A stretch of 64,000 nucleotides of DNA from an uncultured Pelagibacteraceae bacterium (GCA_902592445.1 CACJEN010000005.1:27402-91401); one strand, 5' to 3'; positions 34,168-43,590 are shown, numbered from the stretch's first letter. Notes: generated by a model not told the origin, from the letters alone. A program made the numbers and translations.

Positions 34168-35454
34168 ATGACAATTAAGTACCTTAAAAAATCTCCTAAA
34201 ACATCATCAACTGACGATAATAAAACAAGGGATATTGTTCAAAATTTACTTAATGACCTAGAGAAATCTAAAGAGGAAGGTTGTAAAGAATTAACAAAAA
34301 AATTTGACAGGTATGAGGGTGAAATAATTGTATCCAAAGATAAAATTGAAGAAATAAAAAAAAATTTAGATCAAAAAACAAAGGATGATATTCAATTTTC
34401 TTATGAAAGAGTGAGAAAATTTGCTGAGGCTCAACTTAAAAACTATGGAAACGATTTCGAAGTTGAATTATCTGATGGTTTGTATGCTGGTCAAAAATTA
34501 GTTCCTGTTAACACTGCGGGTTGTTATATTCCAGGTGGAAGATATGCTCATATAGCTTCGGCAGTTATGAGCGTGACGACTGCAAAAGTTGCTGGAGTAA
34601 AAAACGTAATTGCTTGTAGTCCACCAAAAGCTGAAGTGGGCGCCCACCCTACTATTATATATACTGCTGATTTGTGTGGTGCAAATGTTATTTTAAATTT
34701 AGGCGGAGTTCCTGCTATCGCTGCAATGACATACGGTTTATTTGGTAATGCTCCAGCAGATATTTTAGTTGGTCCAGGTAATCAGTTTGTGGCTGAAGCA
34801 AAAAGAATTTTATTTGGAAGGGTTGGAATTGATTTATTTGCTGGTCCCACAGAAATTGGAATTATTGCAGATGAAACTGCTGATCCTGAGATAGTTGCAG
34901 TAGACTTAGTTGGGCAAGCAGAGCATGGTTATAATTCTCCTTGTTGGTTATACACTACAAGTAAAGAGCTTGCTGAAAAAGTGATGAAAAGAGTTCCTGA
35001 ACTAATTTCAGAGTTACCTGAATTACCAAGAACTAGTGCGGAGGCTGCATGGAAAGATTATGGTGAGGTAATTCTTTGTGATACTGACGATGAAATGGTT
35101 AGGATAAGTGATGAATATGCTCCAGAGCATCTTGAGGTTCAAACTAAAAATTTAAAATGGTTCCATGACAAACTAACGAATTATGGATCCCTATTTGTTG
35201 GTGAAGAAACAACGGTAGCTTATGGAGACAAATGTTCTGGAACAAATCATATTTTACCAACTAAAGGAGCGGGTAAATATACAGGGGGATTATTCGTTGG
35301 AAAATTTATAAAAACATTAAGCTTCCAAAGAATGACAAAAGACTCAACAAAACTTGTGGGTGCTGCTGCTGCAAGAATTTCTAGATACGAAGGTATGGAA
35401 GCTCATGCACGAACCGGCGATGTAAGATTAAGAAAATACGGATTTTCTAATTAA
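34168..35454 (+). CDS. histidinol dehydrogenase homologue, possible sulfopropanediol 3-dehydrogenase (HpsN-like)
   Basis: Zinc-dependent four-electron dehydrogenase of 428 residues. All HisD-type residues align by eye: zinc ligands Q250, H253, D354 and H413, and catalytic E320-H321. The segments GPGNQFVAEAKRILFGRVGIDLFAGPTE and TNHILPTKGAGKYTGGLFVGKF resemble HpsN, which oxidises 2,3-dihydroxypropane-1-sulfonate to sulfolactate, more than true HisD. It sits with pta and sulfonate-related genes, not with histidine genes. Whether it acts on DHPS is inference. A HisN-like phosphatase elsewhere in the window does not change this. Confidence 0.75.
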   Translation: MTIKYLKKSPKTSSTDDNKTRDIVQNLLNDLEKSKEEGCKELTKKFDRYEGEIIVSKDKIEEIKKNLDQKTKDDIQFSYERVRKFAEAQLKNYGNDFEVELSDGLYAGQKLVPVNTAGCYIPGGRYAHIASAVMSVTTAKVAGVKNVIACSPPKAEVGAHPTIIYTADLCGANVILNLGGVPAIAAMTYGLFGNAPADILVGPGNQFVAEAKRILFGRVGIDLFAGPTEIGIIADETADPEIVAVDLVGQAEHGYNSPCWLYTTSKELAEKVMKRVPELISELPELPRTSAEAAWKDYGEVILCDTDDEMVRISDEYAPEHLEVQTKNLKWFHDKLTNYGSLFVGEETTVAYGDKCSGTNHILPTKGAGKYTGGLFVGKFIKTLSFQRMTKDSTKLVGAAAARISRYEGMEAHARTGDVRLRKYGFSN

Positions 35455-36064
35455 AAAATTTTAAAATTTCAAAAATCACATAAATTGAAATTAAGCTCAT
35501 TATTAATGAAATAATCCATTTAATTATAACCCAAGCCCTTGAATTATTGAGATATTTTGAAAAATAATTTGCTAAATATCCCAATAGGTAAAAAAATAAA
35601 AAAGAAGCAATAGAACCTCCAATACCAAAATAAATTTTATAATTAATTGGGAAATTTTTTGAAAAATTACCAAGAAAAAAAACTGTATCAGAATAAACAT
35701 GCGGATTTAAATAAGTAAAAGCGAGGGTTTTTAATATAATTTTTTTTCTCTCATCATGTTTCTCACCTTTATCTATTTCTATGTTTTTAAATTTTTCAGA
35801 AATTTTTGTGTAAATGAAATAAATTAAAAAAATTAATAATAAAATATTGAAAATTAGTTCAGTTATTTCATTAAAATATGTTCCAAGATACTGAAAAAGA
35901 AAAATTCCTAAAAAAATCAAAATTGTATCTGATATTGAACAAATCAAACATATTAAAAAAATATGTTGTTTCTTAATACCCTGCTCTATTACAAAGATAT
36001 TTTGTGGTCCTATTGCTAATATTAAACTTAAACTGGTTATAAAACCTAAAATTAAAAAACTCAT
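35447..36064 (-). CDS. LysE/ArgO family amino-acid exporter
   Basis: A 205-residue membrane protein of the LysE superfamily. The family signature ILAIGPQNIFVIEQGIKKQ (about 14-32) is clear, followed by about six helices. LysE/ArgO members export basic amino acids, RhtB types others. The stop overlaps the convergent HpsN-like gene by eight bases, and the start overlaps an MFS gene by four. Confidence 0.87.
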   Translation of the reverse strand: MSFLILGFITSLSLILAIGPQNIFVIEQGIKKQHIFLICLICSISDTILIFLGIFLFQYLGTYFNEITELIFNILLLIFLIYFIYTKISEKFKNIEIDKGEKHDERKKIILKTLAFTYLNPHVYSDTVFFLGNFSKNFPINYKIYFGIGGSIASFLFFYLLGYLANYFSKYLNNSRAWVIIKWIISLIMSLISIYVIFEILKFFN

Positions 36065-37224
36065 CTTTTTTTATCTGCATTTACTATCGATAAAATAATG
36101 AGTATTAAAAAAGGAATACAAAATAAGTTAACTGTTTTCCAGCTTGCAATAGAAATTAGTATACCTGCCAATAAACTTGCTAAAGCCATGGAAGAGAAAA
36201 CTAATAAATCATTAAATCCTTGAGCTTTAAATTTTTCTTCAGGTTTATAAGTTGTGACTAATAAGCTTGTGCCAGATATAAATAAAAAGTTCCATCCTAT
36301 ACCTAAAAAAATCAGACTTATAAAATAGTTTAAAAAAGATGGTTGAAAGAAAGATAATAAAATTGTGAAAAAATAGAATAAGACACCTAAGTACATCATA
36401 TTACTATAACCAAACTTTTTGATTAAATTTCCAGTAACTAGCGAAGGTAAAAACATTGCCAAAACATGAAATTGAAGAACTATTCCTGTTTTTTCTAAAC
36501 TTAATTGATGAACAATATGCATACTTATTGGGGTAGCTGTCATTAAAAAAGACATTACTGCATATGCAAATGCAGCAGAGGTAATTGCTTGTAAAAATTT
36601 TGGATCTGAAAAAAATTCTGAATAATTTCTTGAGTTATTTTCCTTATTTGAAACAAAAGAAATTTCTCTAATATCCTTAAAAAAGAATAATAAAAATGAA
36701 GGTATTAATGTTAAAACTGCTAAAGTTAAATATGAACCTACATATAAATAATCACTTACAAAATTTTTAGTATAATTTGCCAAACCAATTCCAAGAAAAG
36801 CAGCAACTATTCCAGCTAACAATAATGATGAAATAGCTTTAGGCGCTTTTTCCTTTTCTACACTTTCTGCTGCAGCAAAACGGTATTGATGAGTAAATGC
36901 CATTGTGGCCCCTAAAATAAATTTAGCAAAACAAAAAATAAAAAAACTTTCTATAATTATTGCATAAGCGCCTATCAAACAAGAAATTGAACCAGCTACA
37001 GAAGCAAAAATAAATCCAAGCCTTCGTCCTATAATGCTCATTATCTTAGCAGCAAAGATTGTAGCTGCTGCTGTTCCAACAACATAAAATGATGGAGGAA
37101 GTGTAGAAAGTGTTTTTATAGAACTTAAGTCTGATCCAATAATACCACTTATAAAAACTGTAACTGTAGCGGCTGTAAAACCAAATACTTGGCTTAAAAT
37201 AAGTATGAAAAGATTTCTATTCAT
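36061..37224 (-). CDS. MFS transporter
   Basis: A 387-residue MFS carrier with about 12 helices. The loop after helix 2 reads AAKIMSIIGRRLGFI, a weakly conserved MFS motif A, and the HQYRFAAAESVEKEKAPKAIS cytoplasmic segment lies near residue 112. It is operonic with the LysE exporter. Neither substrate is known. Divergent from the Asp/Glu racemase gene, with a 76-base spacer. Confidence 0.83.
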   Translation of the reverse strand: MNRNLFILILSQVFGFTAATVTVFISGIIGSDLSSIKTLSTLPPSFYVVGTAAATIFAAKIMSIIGRRLGFIFASVAGSISCLIGAYAIIIESFFIFCFAKFILGATMAFTHQYRFAAAESVEKEKAPKAISSLLLAGIVAAFLGIGLANYTKNFVSDYLYVGSYLTLAVLTLIPSFLLFFFKDIREISFVSNKENNSRNYSEFFSDPKFLQAITSAAFAYAVMSFLMTATPISMHIVHQLSLEKTGIVLQFHVLAMFLPSLVTGNLIKKFGYSNMMYLGVLFYFFTILLSFFQPSFLNYFISLIFLGIGWNFLFISGTSLLVTTYKPEEKFKAQGFNDLLVFSSMALASLLAGILISIASWKTVNLFCIPFLILIILSIVNADKKR

Positions 37225-37300
37225 CTATAGTGTTATTACTTGCATAAATTAAATTAAAATATAGTTCTACTAATTAATATATATAGATAAATTAGCTTTT

Positions 37301-37999
37301 ATGATTGGTATTCTTGGAGGAATGGGAACGCAGGCAGGTTTAGATTTTTGCAGCAAGCTTGCAAAATTATATAGAGGAAAACTGGATCAACAGTACCCTA
37401 TGTTTATTCTTTACAACAAGTCTAATACACCAAAAAGACCTGAGAACTTGAAAAAATATTACAATGTGCTCAATGAGTTGATTAAGGGTTGTAAACTGCT
37501 ATCTAAAAATAAATGTAAATTTATTGTTATGCCTTGTAACACTGCACATTATTGGCATCAAGATATTCAAAAAAAAATTAAAATTCCCTTATTAAGCATG
37601 CCCAGGGAAGTTTTTAATTATACAAAAAAAACTTGTAAAAAAAATACGAAAATAGGAATTCTTTGTACTGAAGCAACATTGAAAACAAAAGTTTATCATC
37701 AATATTTTGATAAAAAATATGAATTTATAAGCCCTACAAAAAATTTACAAAAGAGTTCTGTAAACAAATCTATTAAATATGTGAAAATGGGAAAAGTGAA
37801 AGAGGCAGAGAAAGCATTAAGACCAGCTGTTAATCAACTAATAAAAAAAAAATGTAAAAAAATTATATTAGGTTGTACAGAACTTCCTATAGCTTTATTT
37901 GCATATAAATCTTTTAAGAAAGCAAAAGACTCTAAGTTGTTTATTGATCCAAATCTTTTATTGGCCCAAGTATGTATGAGAAAATACAAAAATAACTAA
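37301..37999 (+). CDS. aspartate/glutamate racemase family protein
   Basis: Cofactor-independent racemase of 232 residues. Two catalytic cysteines are visible: C79 in MPCNTAHYWH and a second in ILGCTELPIAL near residue 193. The start MIGILGGMGTQAGLDF is typical. Substrate could be aspartate, glutamate or a broad set. It is convergent with a methyltransferase gene (4-base overlap) and divergent from amino-acid exporters. Confidence 0.85.
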   Translation: MIGILGGMGTQAGLDFCSKLAKLYRGKLDQQYPMFILYNKSNTPKRPENLKKYYNVLNELIKGCKLLSKNKCKFIVMPCNTAHYWHQDIQKKIKIPLLSMPREVFNYTKKTCKKNTKIGILCTEATLKTKVYHQYFDKKYEFISPTKNLQKSSVNKSIKYVKMGKVKEAEKALRPAVNQLIKKKCKKIILGCTELPIALFAYKSFKKAKDSKLFIDPNLLLAQVCMRKYKNN

Positions 38000-38649
38000 A
38001 TTTTTTTATTACAAACTAAATATAACTTTCTAGGAAACTTTCCCTCATCAAATTTTTCAATAAACAAATTTTCAAAACCATCTAAAAGACTATTTATTTT
38101 ATCCTTAGAAAAAAAATGAATAATAAATCCATCTATTTCGTATAAATCTTCTCCTCTATGAGCGCCTTTTTTGAAATCTCCATCTTCAGTGTTTCTAACG
38201 GTATAAATATTTAAACCTCCAGGTTTAAGTATTCTTTTTACTTCACTGTTTAAACTTGTTAGCTCTAAATTTGTTAATGCCATGCAATACAGCATGTGAG
38301 AATAACAAGCTTCTATTGAATTATCTTTAAATGGTAATTTTTTTCTTACATCGAACTTCAATGTACGAATTGAAGAATTCAAATTTTGGTCGTTAATTTT
38401 TTTATCGATAATTGATATGCCTTTTTTACTATAATCAAGTGCAGTAACATTAATTGAATTTTTACCAAAAAATATTGTGTCTCTTCCTAATCCTGCTCCG
38501 AGTTCAACGATATTTGATAAATTGTTTTCTTTTAAAACGGCAAGAGTTTTTTCTGCAGAGTAACTTTGATCTAAACCAAACATCTCAGGCTTATTTGAGA
38601 AGTTAGTCTCCCAATGCTGAGATTGTTGGTTTAGTATATTCTTATCCAA
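37996..38649 (-). CDS. class I SAM-dependent methyltransferase
   Basis: A 217-residue methyltransferase. The SAM-binding glycine loop is VELGAGLGRDTIFFGK (about 46-61), with the acidic end of strand 2 in VTALDYS and motif IEACYSHMLYCM. It resembles TehB-like or general class I enzymes. Acceptor unknown. It follows the 1-Cys peroxiredoxin with one base between the two, so the pair is an operon. Confidence 0.82.
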   Translation of the reverse strand: MDKNILNQQSQHWETNFSNKPEMFGLDQSYSAEKTLAVLKENNLSNIVELGAGLGRDTIFFGKNSINVTALDYSKKGISIIDKKINDQNLNSSIRTLKFDVRKKLPFKDNSIEACYSHMLYCMALTNLELTSLNSEVKRILKPGGLNIYTVRNTEDGDFKKGAHRGEDLYEIDGFIIHFFSKDKINSLLDGFENLFIEKFDEGKFPRKLYLVCNKKI

Positions 38650-38650
38650 A

Positions 38651-39310
38651 TTATTTAGAAGGATCTGGAACCTTTCTTAAATAAGGTTTTACCGTCTCCC
38701 ATCCGTTTGGATATATTTTTTTCGCTTCCTCATCTTTAACAGCTGGTAAAATAACTACATCTTCACCTTTTTTCCAATTAGCAGGAGTAGCTACTTTATG
38801 TTTTGCTGTTAATTGCATTGAATCTATTGCTCTTAATATTTCCAAAAAGTTTCTTCCTGTTGCCATTGGGTAAGTAAGATATAAACCAATTCTTTTATCA
38901 GGTCTTATTACAAAAATAGTTCTAACTGTCTCGTTATCAACAGCAGTTCTACCCATTGATGTTGTTCCTGCATCACCTTCCAACATATTAAATAATTTAG
39001 CAACTTTAAGATCCTCGTCAGCAATTATTGGATAGTTTGGTTTTGAACCTGACACATCTTTTATGTCTTCTAACCATTTGTTATGGTCATCAACTCCGTC
39101 TACACTAAGACCTATCACTTTCACATTTCTTTTGTCGAACTCATCTTTCATTAAACCTAAAGCTCCAAGTTCAGTAGTACATACTGGCGTAAAATCTTTT
39201 GGATGTGAAAATAATACACCCCAGCTGTCACCTAACCACTGGTGAAAAGAGATGTCTCCCTCTGTAGTTTTAGCCTGAAAATCAGGACACATACTGTTTA
39301 TTTTTAACAT
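38651..39310 (-). CDS. 1-Cys peroxiredoxin (Prx6 type)
   Basis: Peroxidase of 219 residues. The peroxidatic cysteine is C44 in HPKDFTPVCTTELG, and the C-terminal arm (from about 160) with GRNFLEILRAIDSMQL is typical of the Prx6/AhpC-like group. A strong AAGGAGAG Shine-Dalgarno precedes the start. It is divergent from cysE by 111 bases. It probably removes H2O2 or organic peroxides in the cytoplasm. Confidence 0.92.
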   Translation of the reverse strand: MLKINSMCPDFQAKTTEGDISFHQWLGDSWGVLFSHPKDFTPVCTTELGALGLMKDEFDKRNVKVIGLSVDGVDDHNKWLEDIKDVSGSKPNYPIIADEDLKVAKLFNMLEGDAGTTSMGRTAVDNETVRTIFVIRPDKRIGLYLTYPMATGRNFLEILRAIDSMQLTAKHKVATPANWKKGEDVVILPAVKDEEAKKIYPNGWETVKPYLRKVPDPSK

Positions 39311-39421
39311 TGTTTCTCTCCTTATTATAAAATTATTATATGTAAAATTGTTTTATGAAGCAAACTTTTAAGAGATTGATCAACTTTAAATTCAATTTTT
39401 AATAACTATATAAAAACAATT

Positions 39422-40003
39422 ATGGGTGACTTTTTACAATCAATTATTAATAGAGATCCAGCAGCGAAATCCAAATTAAGTTTGATATTGACTTATCCAG
39501 GTGTTAAAGCTGTATTTTTTCATAGATTGGCTCATTTTTTTTCAGTGGCTAAATTTGATTTAATTGCGAGAATTATTTCCCAATTTTCAAGATTCCTAAC
39601 CGGTATTGAAATTCATCCTGGCGCAAAGATTGGTAAAAATTTATTTATAGATCATGGGATGGGAGTTGTAATAGGTGAAACATCTGAAATTGGTGATAAT
39701 GTCACAATATATCATATGGTAACTTTAGGAGGTATATCTCCAAGTATTAATTCTAATAATCAAAGAAATATAAAAAGGCATCCTACCTTAATGGATAATG
39801 TAGTCGTTGGATCTGGCGCACAAATATTAGGTCCTGTAATAGTTGGAAAAAACTCAAAAATTGGAGCAAATGCTGTTGTTACAAAAAATGTTGAGGAGAA
39901 TGCTGTTATGATAGGAATACCAGCAAAGAATGTTGGAACTGCTACAGAAGAATTTAAACCTTATGCTGTAGAAAATGACAATTCAGAAAATAACAATGGT
40001 TAA
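39422..40003 (+). CDS. cysE: serine O-acetyltransferase
   Basis: Makes O-acetylserine from serine and acetyl-CoA, the precursor of cysteine. The 193 residues show an N-terminal helical region and left-handed beta-helix hexapeptide repeats ([23 protein letters not shown] and further), with catalytic residues in the [10 protein letters not shown] segment. It is shorter than E. coli CysE (273), like many bacterial SATs, and its C-terminal tail ends in acidic/Asn residues. It overlaps cysK, its usual functional partner. Confidence 0.93.
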   Translation: MGDFLQSIINRDPAAKSKLSLILTYPGVKAVFFHRLAHFFSVAKFDLIARIISQFSRFLTGIEIHPGAKIGKNLFIDHGMGVVIGETSEIGDNVTIYHMVTLGGISPSINSNNQRNIKRHPTLMDNVVVGSGAQILGPVIVGKNSKIGANAVVTKNVEENAVMIGIPAKNVGTATEEFKPYAVENDNSENNNG

Positions 40004-40997
40004 TATCAAAGATAATTTTTTACAGTCAATTGGTAATACCCCCTTAATAAAATTAAAGGCTGCCTCAGAGATAACTGGATGTAATATTTATGGAAAAGCA
40101 GAATATCTAAATCCAGGGGGATCTGTAAAAGACAGAGCGGCTTTGGCACTTATAAAAGATGCTGAAGAAAAAAAATTAATTTCAAAAGGTGGAATGATTG
40201 TTGAAGGAACAGCAGGTAATACTGGTATAGGTTTGTGTCTTCTAGGAAATTCTTTAGGTTATAAAACAACAATTGTAATGAACGACAATCAAACACAAGA
40301 AAAAAAAGATACTTTAATAAATATCGGTGCAGATTTAAGGTTAGTACCACCAAAGCCTTACAGTGATGATGGCAATTATGTAAAAGTTGCAGGTAGACTT
40401 GCAGAAGAATTAAAAAACTCAAATAATTATGGAGTCGTCTGGGCAAACCAATTTGACAATACTGCAAATGCTAAAGGTCATTACGAAACAACTGGACCTG
40501 AAATATGGGATCAAACAGAAGGTAAGGTAGATGGATTTGTTTGTGCATCAGGCACAGGTGGAACAATTGGAGGGATAAGTAGTTATTTAAAAGAAAAAAA
40601 CAAAGATATAAAAATATATTTATCTGATCCAGCAGGTTCTGCCTTGTACAATTACATTGAAAATGGTGAATTAAAATCTGAGGGTGGCTCAATAACTGAA
40701 GGTATTGGGTCCAGTAGAGTAACAGCAAATTTTGCTGAAGCAAAAATAGATGGAGCATTTTCAATTGATGATCACGAGTCTTTGCCTTTGCTTTATAACT
40801 TAATAAAAGAAGAGGGATTAAGCTTAGGCACTAGTTGTGGTGTAAATATTGCTGGAGCAATTAGACTTGGTAAATTAATTGGTCCAGGAAAAACTATTGT
40901 AACAATTCTCTGCGACAAATCAGATAAATACAACTCAAAGATGTTTAATAAAAAATTTTTACAAGAAAAAGGTCTCCCTACTCCCAGTTGGATCTAA
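39996..40997 (+). CDS. cysK: cysteine synthase
   Basis: O-acetylserine sulfhydrylase, PLP-dependent, 333 residues. PLP lysine is K45 in [10 protein letters not shown], the substrate loop is [12 protein letters not shown], and the phosphate-binding block is SGTGGTIGG. The frame also has an ATG seven codons earlier (39975), but the 39996 start gives the normal N-terminus with the IGNTPLIKL block. Overlap with cysE is eight bases. It incorporates sulfide, which in SAR11 must come from reduced sulfur sources, into cysteine. Confidence 0.94.
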   Translation: MVNIKDNFLQSIGNTPLIKLKAASEITGCNIYGKAEYLNPGGSVKDRAALALIKDAEEKKLISKGGMIVEGTAGNTGIGLCLLGNSLGYKTTIVMNDNQTQEKKDTLINIGADLRLVPPKPYSDDGNYVKVAGRLAEELKNSNNYGVVWANQFDNTANAKGHYETTGPEIWDQTEGKVDGFVCASGTGGTIGGISSYLKEKNKDIKIYLSDPAGSALYNYIENGELKSEGGSITEGIGSSRVTANFAEAKIDGAFSIDDHESLPLLYNLIKEEGLSLGTSCGVNIAGAIRLGKLIGPGKTIVTILCDKSDKYNSKMFNKKFLQEKGLPTPSWI

Positions 40998-41086
40998 AAA
41001 TCACATACCAGTATTGTAATATAAAGTTTACAATTTTCCTTTATAATTAATTAGATTAATCAATTAAGCTCATTAGGAGGGTTATA

Positions 41087-41371
41087 ATGAAAGATTATTT
41101 AGCAACGCATATATTTAAGTCTGAGGAGATGAAAAAAAAATTTCATGAGGTTGTAAGTTCAACATCCCCTGAGGATTTAAAAAAAGGAGTAACTGGAGAA
41201 AAAGCTGTATGTCATATGACAATGATGGGTGCTGGCGACTCGATGAAAGTATTTTGTAAGTGGCAAGCTGAAAGTCCACAAGCAATTATTGATCAACTTG
41301 GAGATATGAATAATTTTTTTGACACAATGTCTGAGGAATGTTCACAAACAATGGATTTTGCAAATATGTAA
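41087..41371 (+). CDS. small alpha/beta-barrel-like protein, unknown function
   Basis: A 94-residue cytoplasmic protein starting MKDYLATHIFKS with a perfect AGGAGG Shine-Dalgarno seven bases upstream. The layout, including MKVFCKWQAESPQAIIDQL, resembles small dimeric alpha/beta-barrel proteins of the DUF4242 kind, with a cysteine in a beta strand. It has five Met in a row of short motifs and C42, C56 and C84. First gene of a run of small genes to 45100. Family assignment is weak. Confidence 0.75.
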   Translation: MKDYLATHIFKSEEMKKKFHEVVSSTSPEDLKKGVTGEKAVCHMTMMGAGDSMKVFCKWQAESPQAIIDQLGDMNNFFDTMSEECSQTMDFANM

Positions 41372-41381
41372 GGAGAAAACT

Positions 41382-41858
41382 ATGAAAAAAATAATAATAT
41401 TAACTTTTTTTACACTATTTGCCTCTAACTTGTTAGCTGAGACAGGAAAGTTTAATGCTAGCGGTATGGGTTCATGGGAAGTAAATGTTATGGATGCTGG
41501 TAATGGCAATATGAGTATAACATATGACGGTAACGCTGGACTTTCTGACAAAGAAGATGGAAGTATATTTGATAAATCTACTATGCATTGCATTGGAGGA
41601 CTTACTTTGACTGCAGGTAAGTTTGATGATGAAACTGGAATGTGCACATTTTATCTGAGTGATGGGGAAAAAGTGTTCATAAATTATAAAGGTAAAGGAA
41701 CTGGAGGAGTTGGAGGTTCTGGAGATTTCATTATTATTGGTGGAACTGGAAAATATGAAAACATTTCAGGTACTGGATTTTCAAGTAGACAAAATCTTAA
41801 AGGCAAAAGTGGTATGGCTCATTCAATGAACCAAATGAGTGGAGAGTATACTTATTAA
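41382..41858 (+). CDS. secreted glycine-rich beta-barrel-like protein
   Basis: A 158-residue protein with a clear signal peptide (MKKIIILTFFTLFASNLLAE, cleavage about residue 20). The mature part is beta-strand rich with many Gly, and the GGTGKYENISGTGFSSRQ segment recalls allene-oxide-cyclase-like barrels. Two cysteines (near the middle) could form a disulfide. The start at 41382 is chosen for its TAAGGAGAAAACT ribosome site immediately after the previous stop. The longer upstream frame overlaps the previous gene. Function unknown. Confidence 0.75.
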   Translation: MKKIIILTFFTLFASNLLAETGKFNASGMGSWEVNVMDAGNGNMSITYDGNAGLSDKEDGSIFDKSTMHCIGGLTLTAGKFDDETGMCTFYLSDGEKVFINYKGKGTGGVGGSGDFIIIGGTGKYENISGTGFSSRQNLKGKSGMAHSMNQMSGEYTY

Positions 41859-41887
41859 TAAATAATTAACTAAGAAAGGAATATTTT

Positions 41888-42271
41888 ATGGACGTAAAAG
41901 AGCAAACGAGAAAAGCATATGAGCTTTTTGGTAAAGGAGATATGGAAACTTTTTTTAATGAGATGATTGATGATAATATTGTATGGACATTTCCAGGTAA
42001 AGAAGGTGTCCATCCATTGTCAGGAGTTCACAAAGGTAAACAAGCTATGATGGGTGCGATGTCAAAAATTCCAGCTACATGGCCAAATTTTCATTTAAAA
42101 ATTTTAGACATGATCAGTGAAGGCAATAAAGTATTTGTTAGAGTACATGCAACAGCTGACAACATGGATACGATGTTTGGTCATTATTTTGAAGTTAGCG
42201 ATGAAGGGAAAACTAAAGTTATGATGACCTTTGATGATACGCTTAGCATGTTCAATGCAATGAAGAAATAA
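41888..42271 (+). CDS. NTF2/SnoaL-like protein
   Basis: A 127-residue protein with the SnoaL/YesE-type pattern: an N-terminal helix (EQTRKAYELFGKGDMETFF), DDNIVWTFPGKEGVHPLSGVHKGKQAM and a final beta sheet (GHYFEVSDEGKTKVMMTFDDT). Such folds act as enzymes (hydratases, isomerases, epoxide hydrolases) or ligand binders. A metal or ligand pocket is likely but unidentified. Preceded by AAAGGAA. Fourth-type small fold in this cluster together with a second NTF2-like gene at 43591. Confidence 0.85.
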   Translation: MDVKEQTRKAYELFGKGDMETFFNEMIDDNIVWTFPGKEGVHPLSGVHKGKQAMMGAMSKIPATWPNFHLKILDMISEGNKVFVRVHATADNMDTMFGHYFEVSDEGKTKVMMTFDDTLSMFNAMKK

Positions 42272-42308
42272 GCAACAATTGATTTTGCTGGTGTGTGGGG
42301 AGAGTAAA

Positions 42309-42578
42309 ATGGTAAAAGTGGTTGGAAATTTTGAGGTAAAAGATTGGACTCATTGGAAAAAAATGTTTGATGAACATTCTGGTCCAAGAGAAGCGGCAGG
42401 CATCAAAACTATTTACGTTGGTCATGAATTAGAAAATCCAAATAAGGTGCATATTGTGATGGAAACACCAGCAGCAGACACTATGCAGAAATTTATGCAG
42501 AATGAAGAGAATGCAAAAGTAATTGAGAAGTCTGGGCATAAACAAGAGACTACAGTAATGAGCATTTGCTCAGATTAA
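42309..42578 (+). CDS. small alpha/beta-barrel protein (DUF3764-like)
   Basis: An 89-residue protein reading MVKVVGNFEVKDWTHWKKM, with PNKVHIVMETPAADTMQKFM and a closing SGHKQETTVMS. This resembles DUF3764, small proteins known mainly from cyanobacteria, by eye. The start at 42309 is chosen because of a GGGGAG Shine-Dalgarno and a standard N-terminus; a ten-codon upstream extension (42279) lacks both. Likely a dimeric barrel. Function unknown. Confidence 0.72.
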   Translation: MVKVVGNFEVKDWTHWKKMFDEHSGPREAAGIKTIYVGHELENPNKVHIVMETPAADTMQKFMQNEENAKVIEKSGHKQETTVMSICSD

Positions 42579-42603
42579 ATTAACAAAAAAAAGGAGGATA
42601 TAA

Positions 42604-42894
42604 ATGGAAAAAGAAATGTTAGTGCATCTTAAAATTAAAGAAGGAAAATTAGAAACCTTCATGGGATGGATGCAATCAGATGAAGGTATGGGCGTTAGAA
42701 AAAGTGTTGCCTATCCAGAAAAAACTGTTGGAGCTATGATACCAGATAAAAGTGGAATGCTATTTAAAGTTTCTGTTCATAATGAAGATGGAATGAAAGA
42801 TTTTGTAACTGGAAAGAATCCTACAGCTAAAGCTATATATGCAGAATGTGTAGAGAATGCTCAGTTATATGAGTTGTCTAAAGTAAATCTTTAA
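42604..42894 (+). CDS. small alpha/beta-barrel-like protein, unknown function
   Basis: A 96-residue protein (start MEKEMLVHLKIKEGKLE) preceded by a perfect AAGGAGG. The beta-alpha-beta-beta-alpha-beta order suggests a dimeric barrel like its neighbours at 41087 and 42309, with HNEDGMKDFVTGKNPTAKAIY as the second helical region. No catalytic motif or recognised family. Confidence 0.72.
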   Translation: MEKEMLVHLKIKEGKLETFMGWMQSDEGMGVRKSVAYPEKTVGAMIPDKSGMLFKVSVHNEDGMKDFVTGKNPTAKAIYAECVENAQLYELSKVNL

Positions 42895-42902
42895 GTGTAA
42901 TT

Positions 42903-43289
42903 ATGAAATCAATTAAAAAATATATTTTTATATTTTTTAGTTTTACAGTAGTCAACAATACTTATGCTGAAGTTTTAAGTAAGAAAGATACTGAGAAAGC
43001 CTTAGATTGTGTTGGAATATATATGGCTAACTATTTTTTACCATCGGGAGAATCTTTTGAATATAGCATGAAAGAAAAATCAATTTCATCAGCTAAAGTT
43101 TGGAAAACATATGCATTAGAAATTGGTTTTACCGAAGCAGATTGGGATGAAAGAGTTAACGAAGCTGTAGATAAACATTATGGTTCAAAGTACAACAAAG
43201 AATTAACCGACGATTGCCATGCTTTTTTGGAAAAAACCATACCAAATGGTAAAGAACGTGTTGAGAAGGTTGTTCAAACTTTATATTAA
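42903..43289 (+). CDS. secreted small helical protein, unknown function
   Basis: A 128-residue protein with a signal peptide (about 1-22, ending NTYA-EVL). The mature part is helical and charged, with C37 and C101 (approximately) that could form a disulfide (LDCVGIY and DDCHAFLEK). It lies nine bases after the previous gene. The start has no strong ribosome site, so it may depend on coupling. No family recognised. Confidence 0.68.
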   Translation: MKSIKKYIFIFFSFTVVNNTYAEVLSKKDTEKALDCVGIYMANYFLPSGESFEYSMKEKSISSAKVWKTYALEIGFTEADWDERVNEAVDKHYGSKYNKELTDDCHAFLEKTIPNGKERVEKVVQTLY

Positions 43290-43300
43290 AATTTAAAGTA

Positions 43301-43588
43301 ATGACTGGTTACGTAATTTTTAATATTAAAATTACAAACCCAGAAAATTACAAAGAATATATTGAAAAAGTAAAACCAGTCGCAGAAAAATTTGGAGCAG
43401 AATATATTGTAAGAGGTGGAGAATTTGAATTAGTTGAGGGTAAATGGGAACATCCGAGAACTATTGTGATAAAGTTTCCTAGTTATGAGAAAGCTCAGGA
43501 GTGGTATAACTCTGAAGAATACAAACCAATAAAGAAAATCCGTTTAGATAATGCAGTATCAAATGGAATAATAATAAAAGGAGAATAA
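43301..43588 (+). CDS. DUF1330 domain protein
   Basis: A 95-residue dimeric-barrel protein. The segments KEYIEKVKPVAEKFGAEYIVRGGEFELVEG and KFPSYEKAQEWYNSEEYKPIKKIR match DUF1330 well. Function of the family is not established. It is followed at three bases by an NTF2-like gene, inside the co-directional small-gene cluster. Confidence 0.88.
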   Translation: MTGYVIFNIKITNPENYKEYIEKVKPVAEKFGAEYIVRGGEFELVEGKWEHPRTIVIKFPSYEKAQEWYNSEEYKPIKKIRLDNAVSNGIIIKGE

Positions 43589-43590
43589 AA

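Noticed and set aside
34168..35454. Calling this gene simply hisD of histidine biosynthesis.
   Set aside because: Catalytic residues fit, but the neighbours are sulfonate/acyl-phosphate genes, and several blocks look HpsN-like. Not excluded, only less favoured.
40150..40764. Long open frames antisense to cysK.
   Set aside because: They are Leu/Tyr/His-rich translations typical of the reverse of an AT-rich coding frame, and cysK itself has full motif support.
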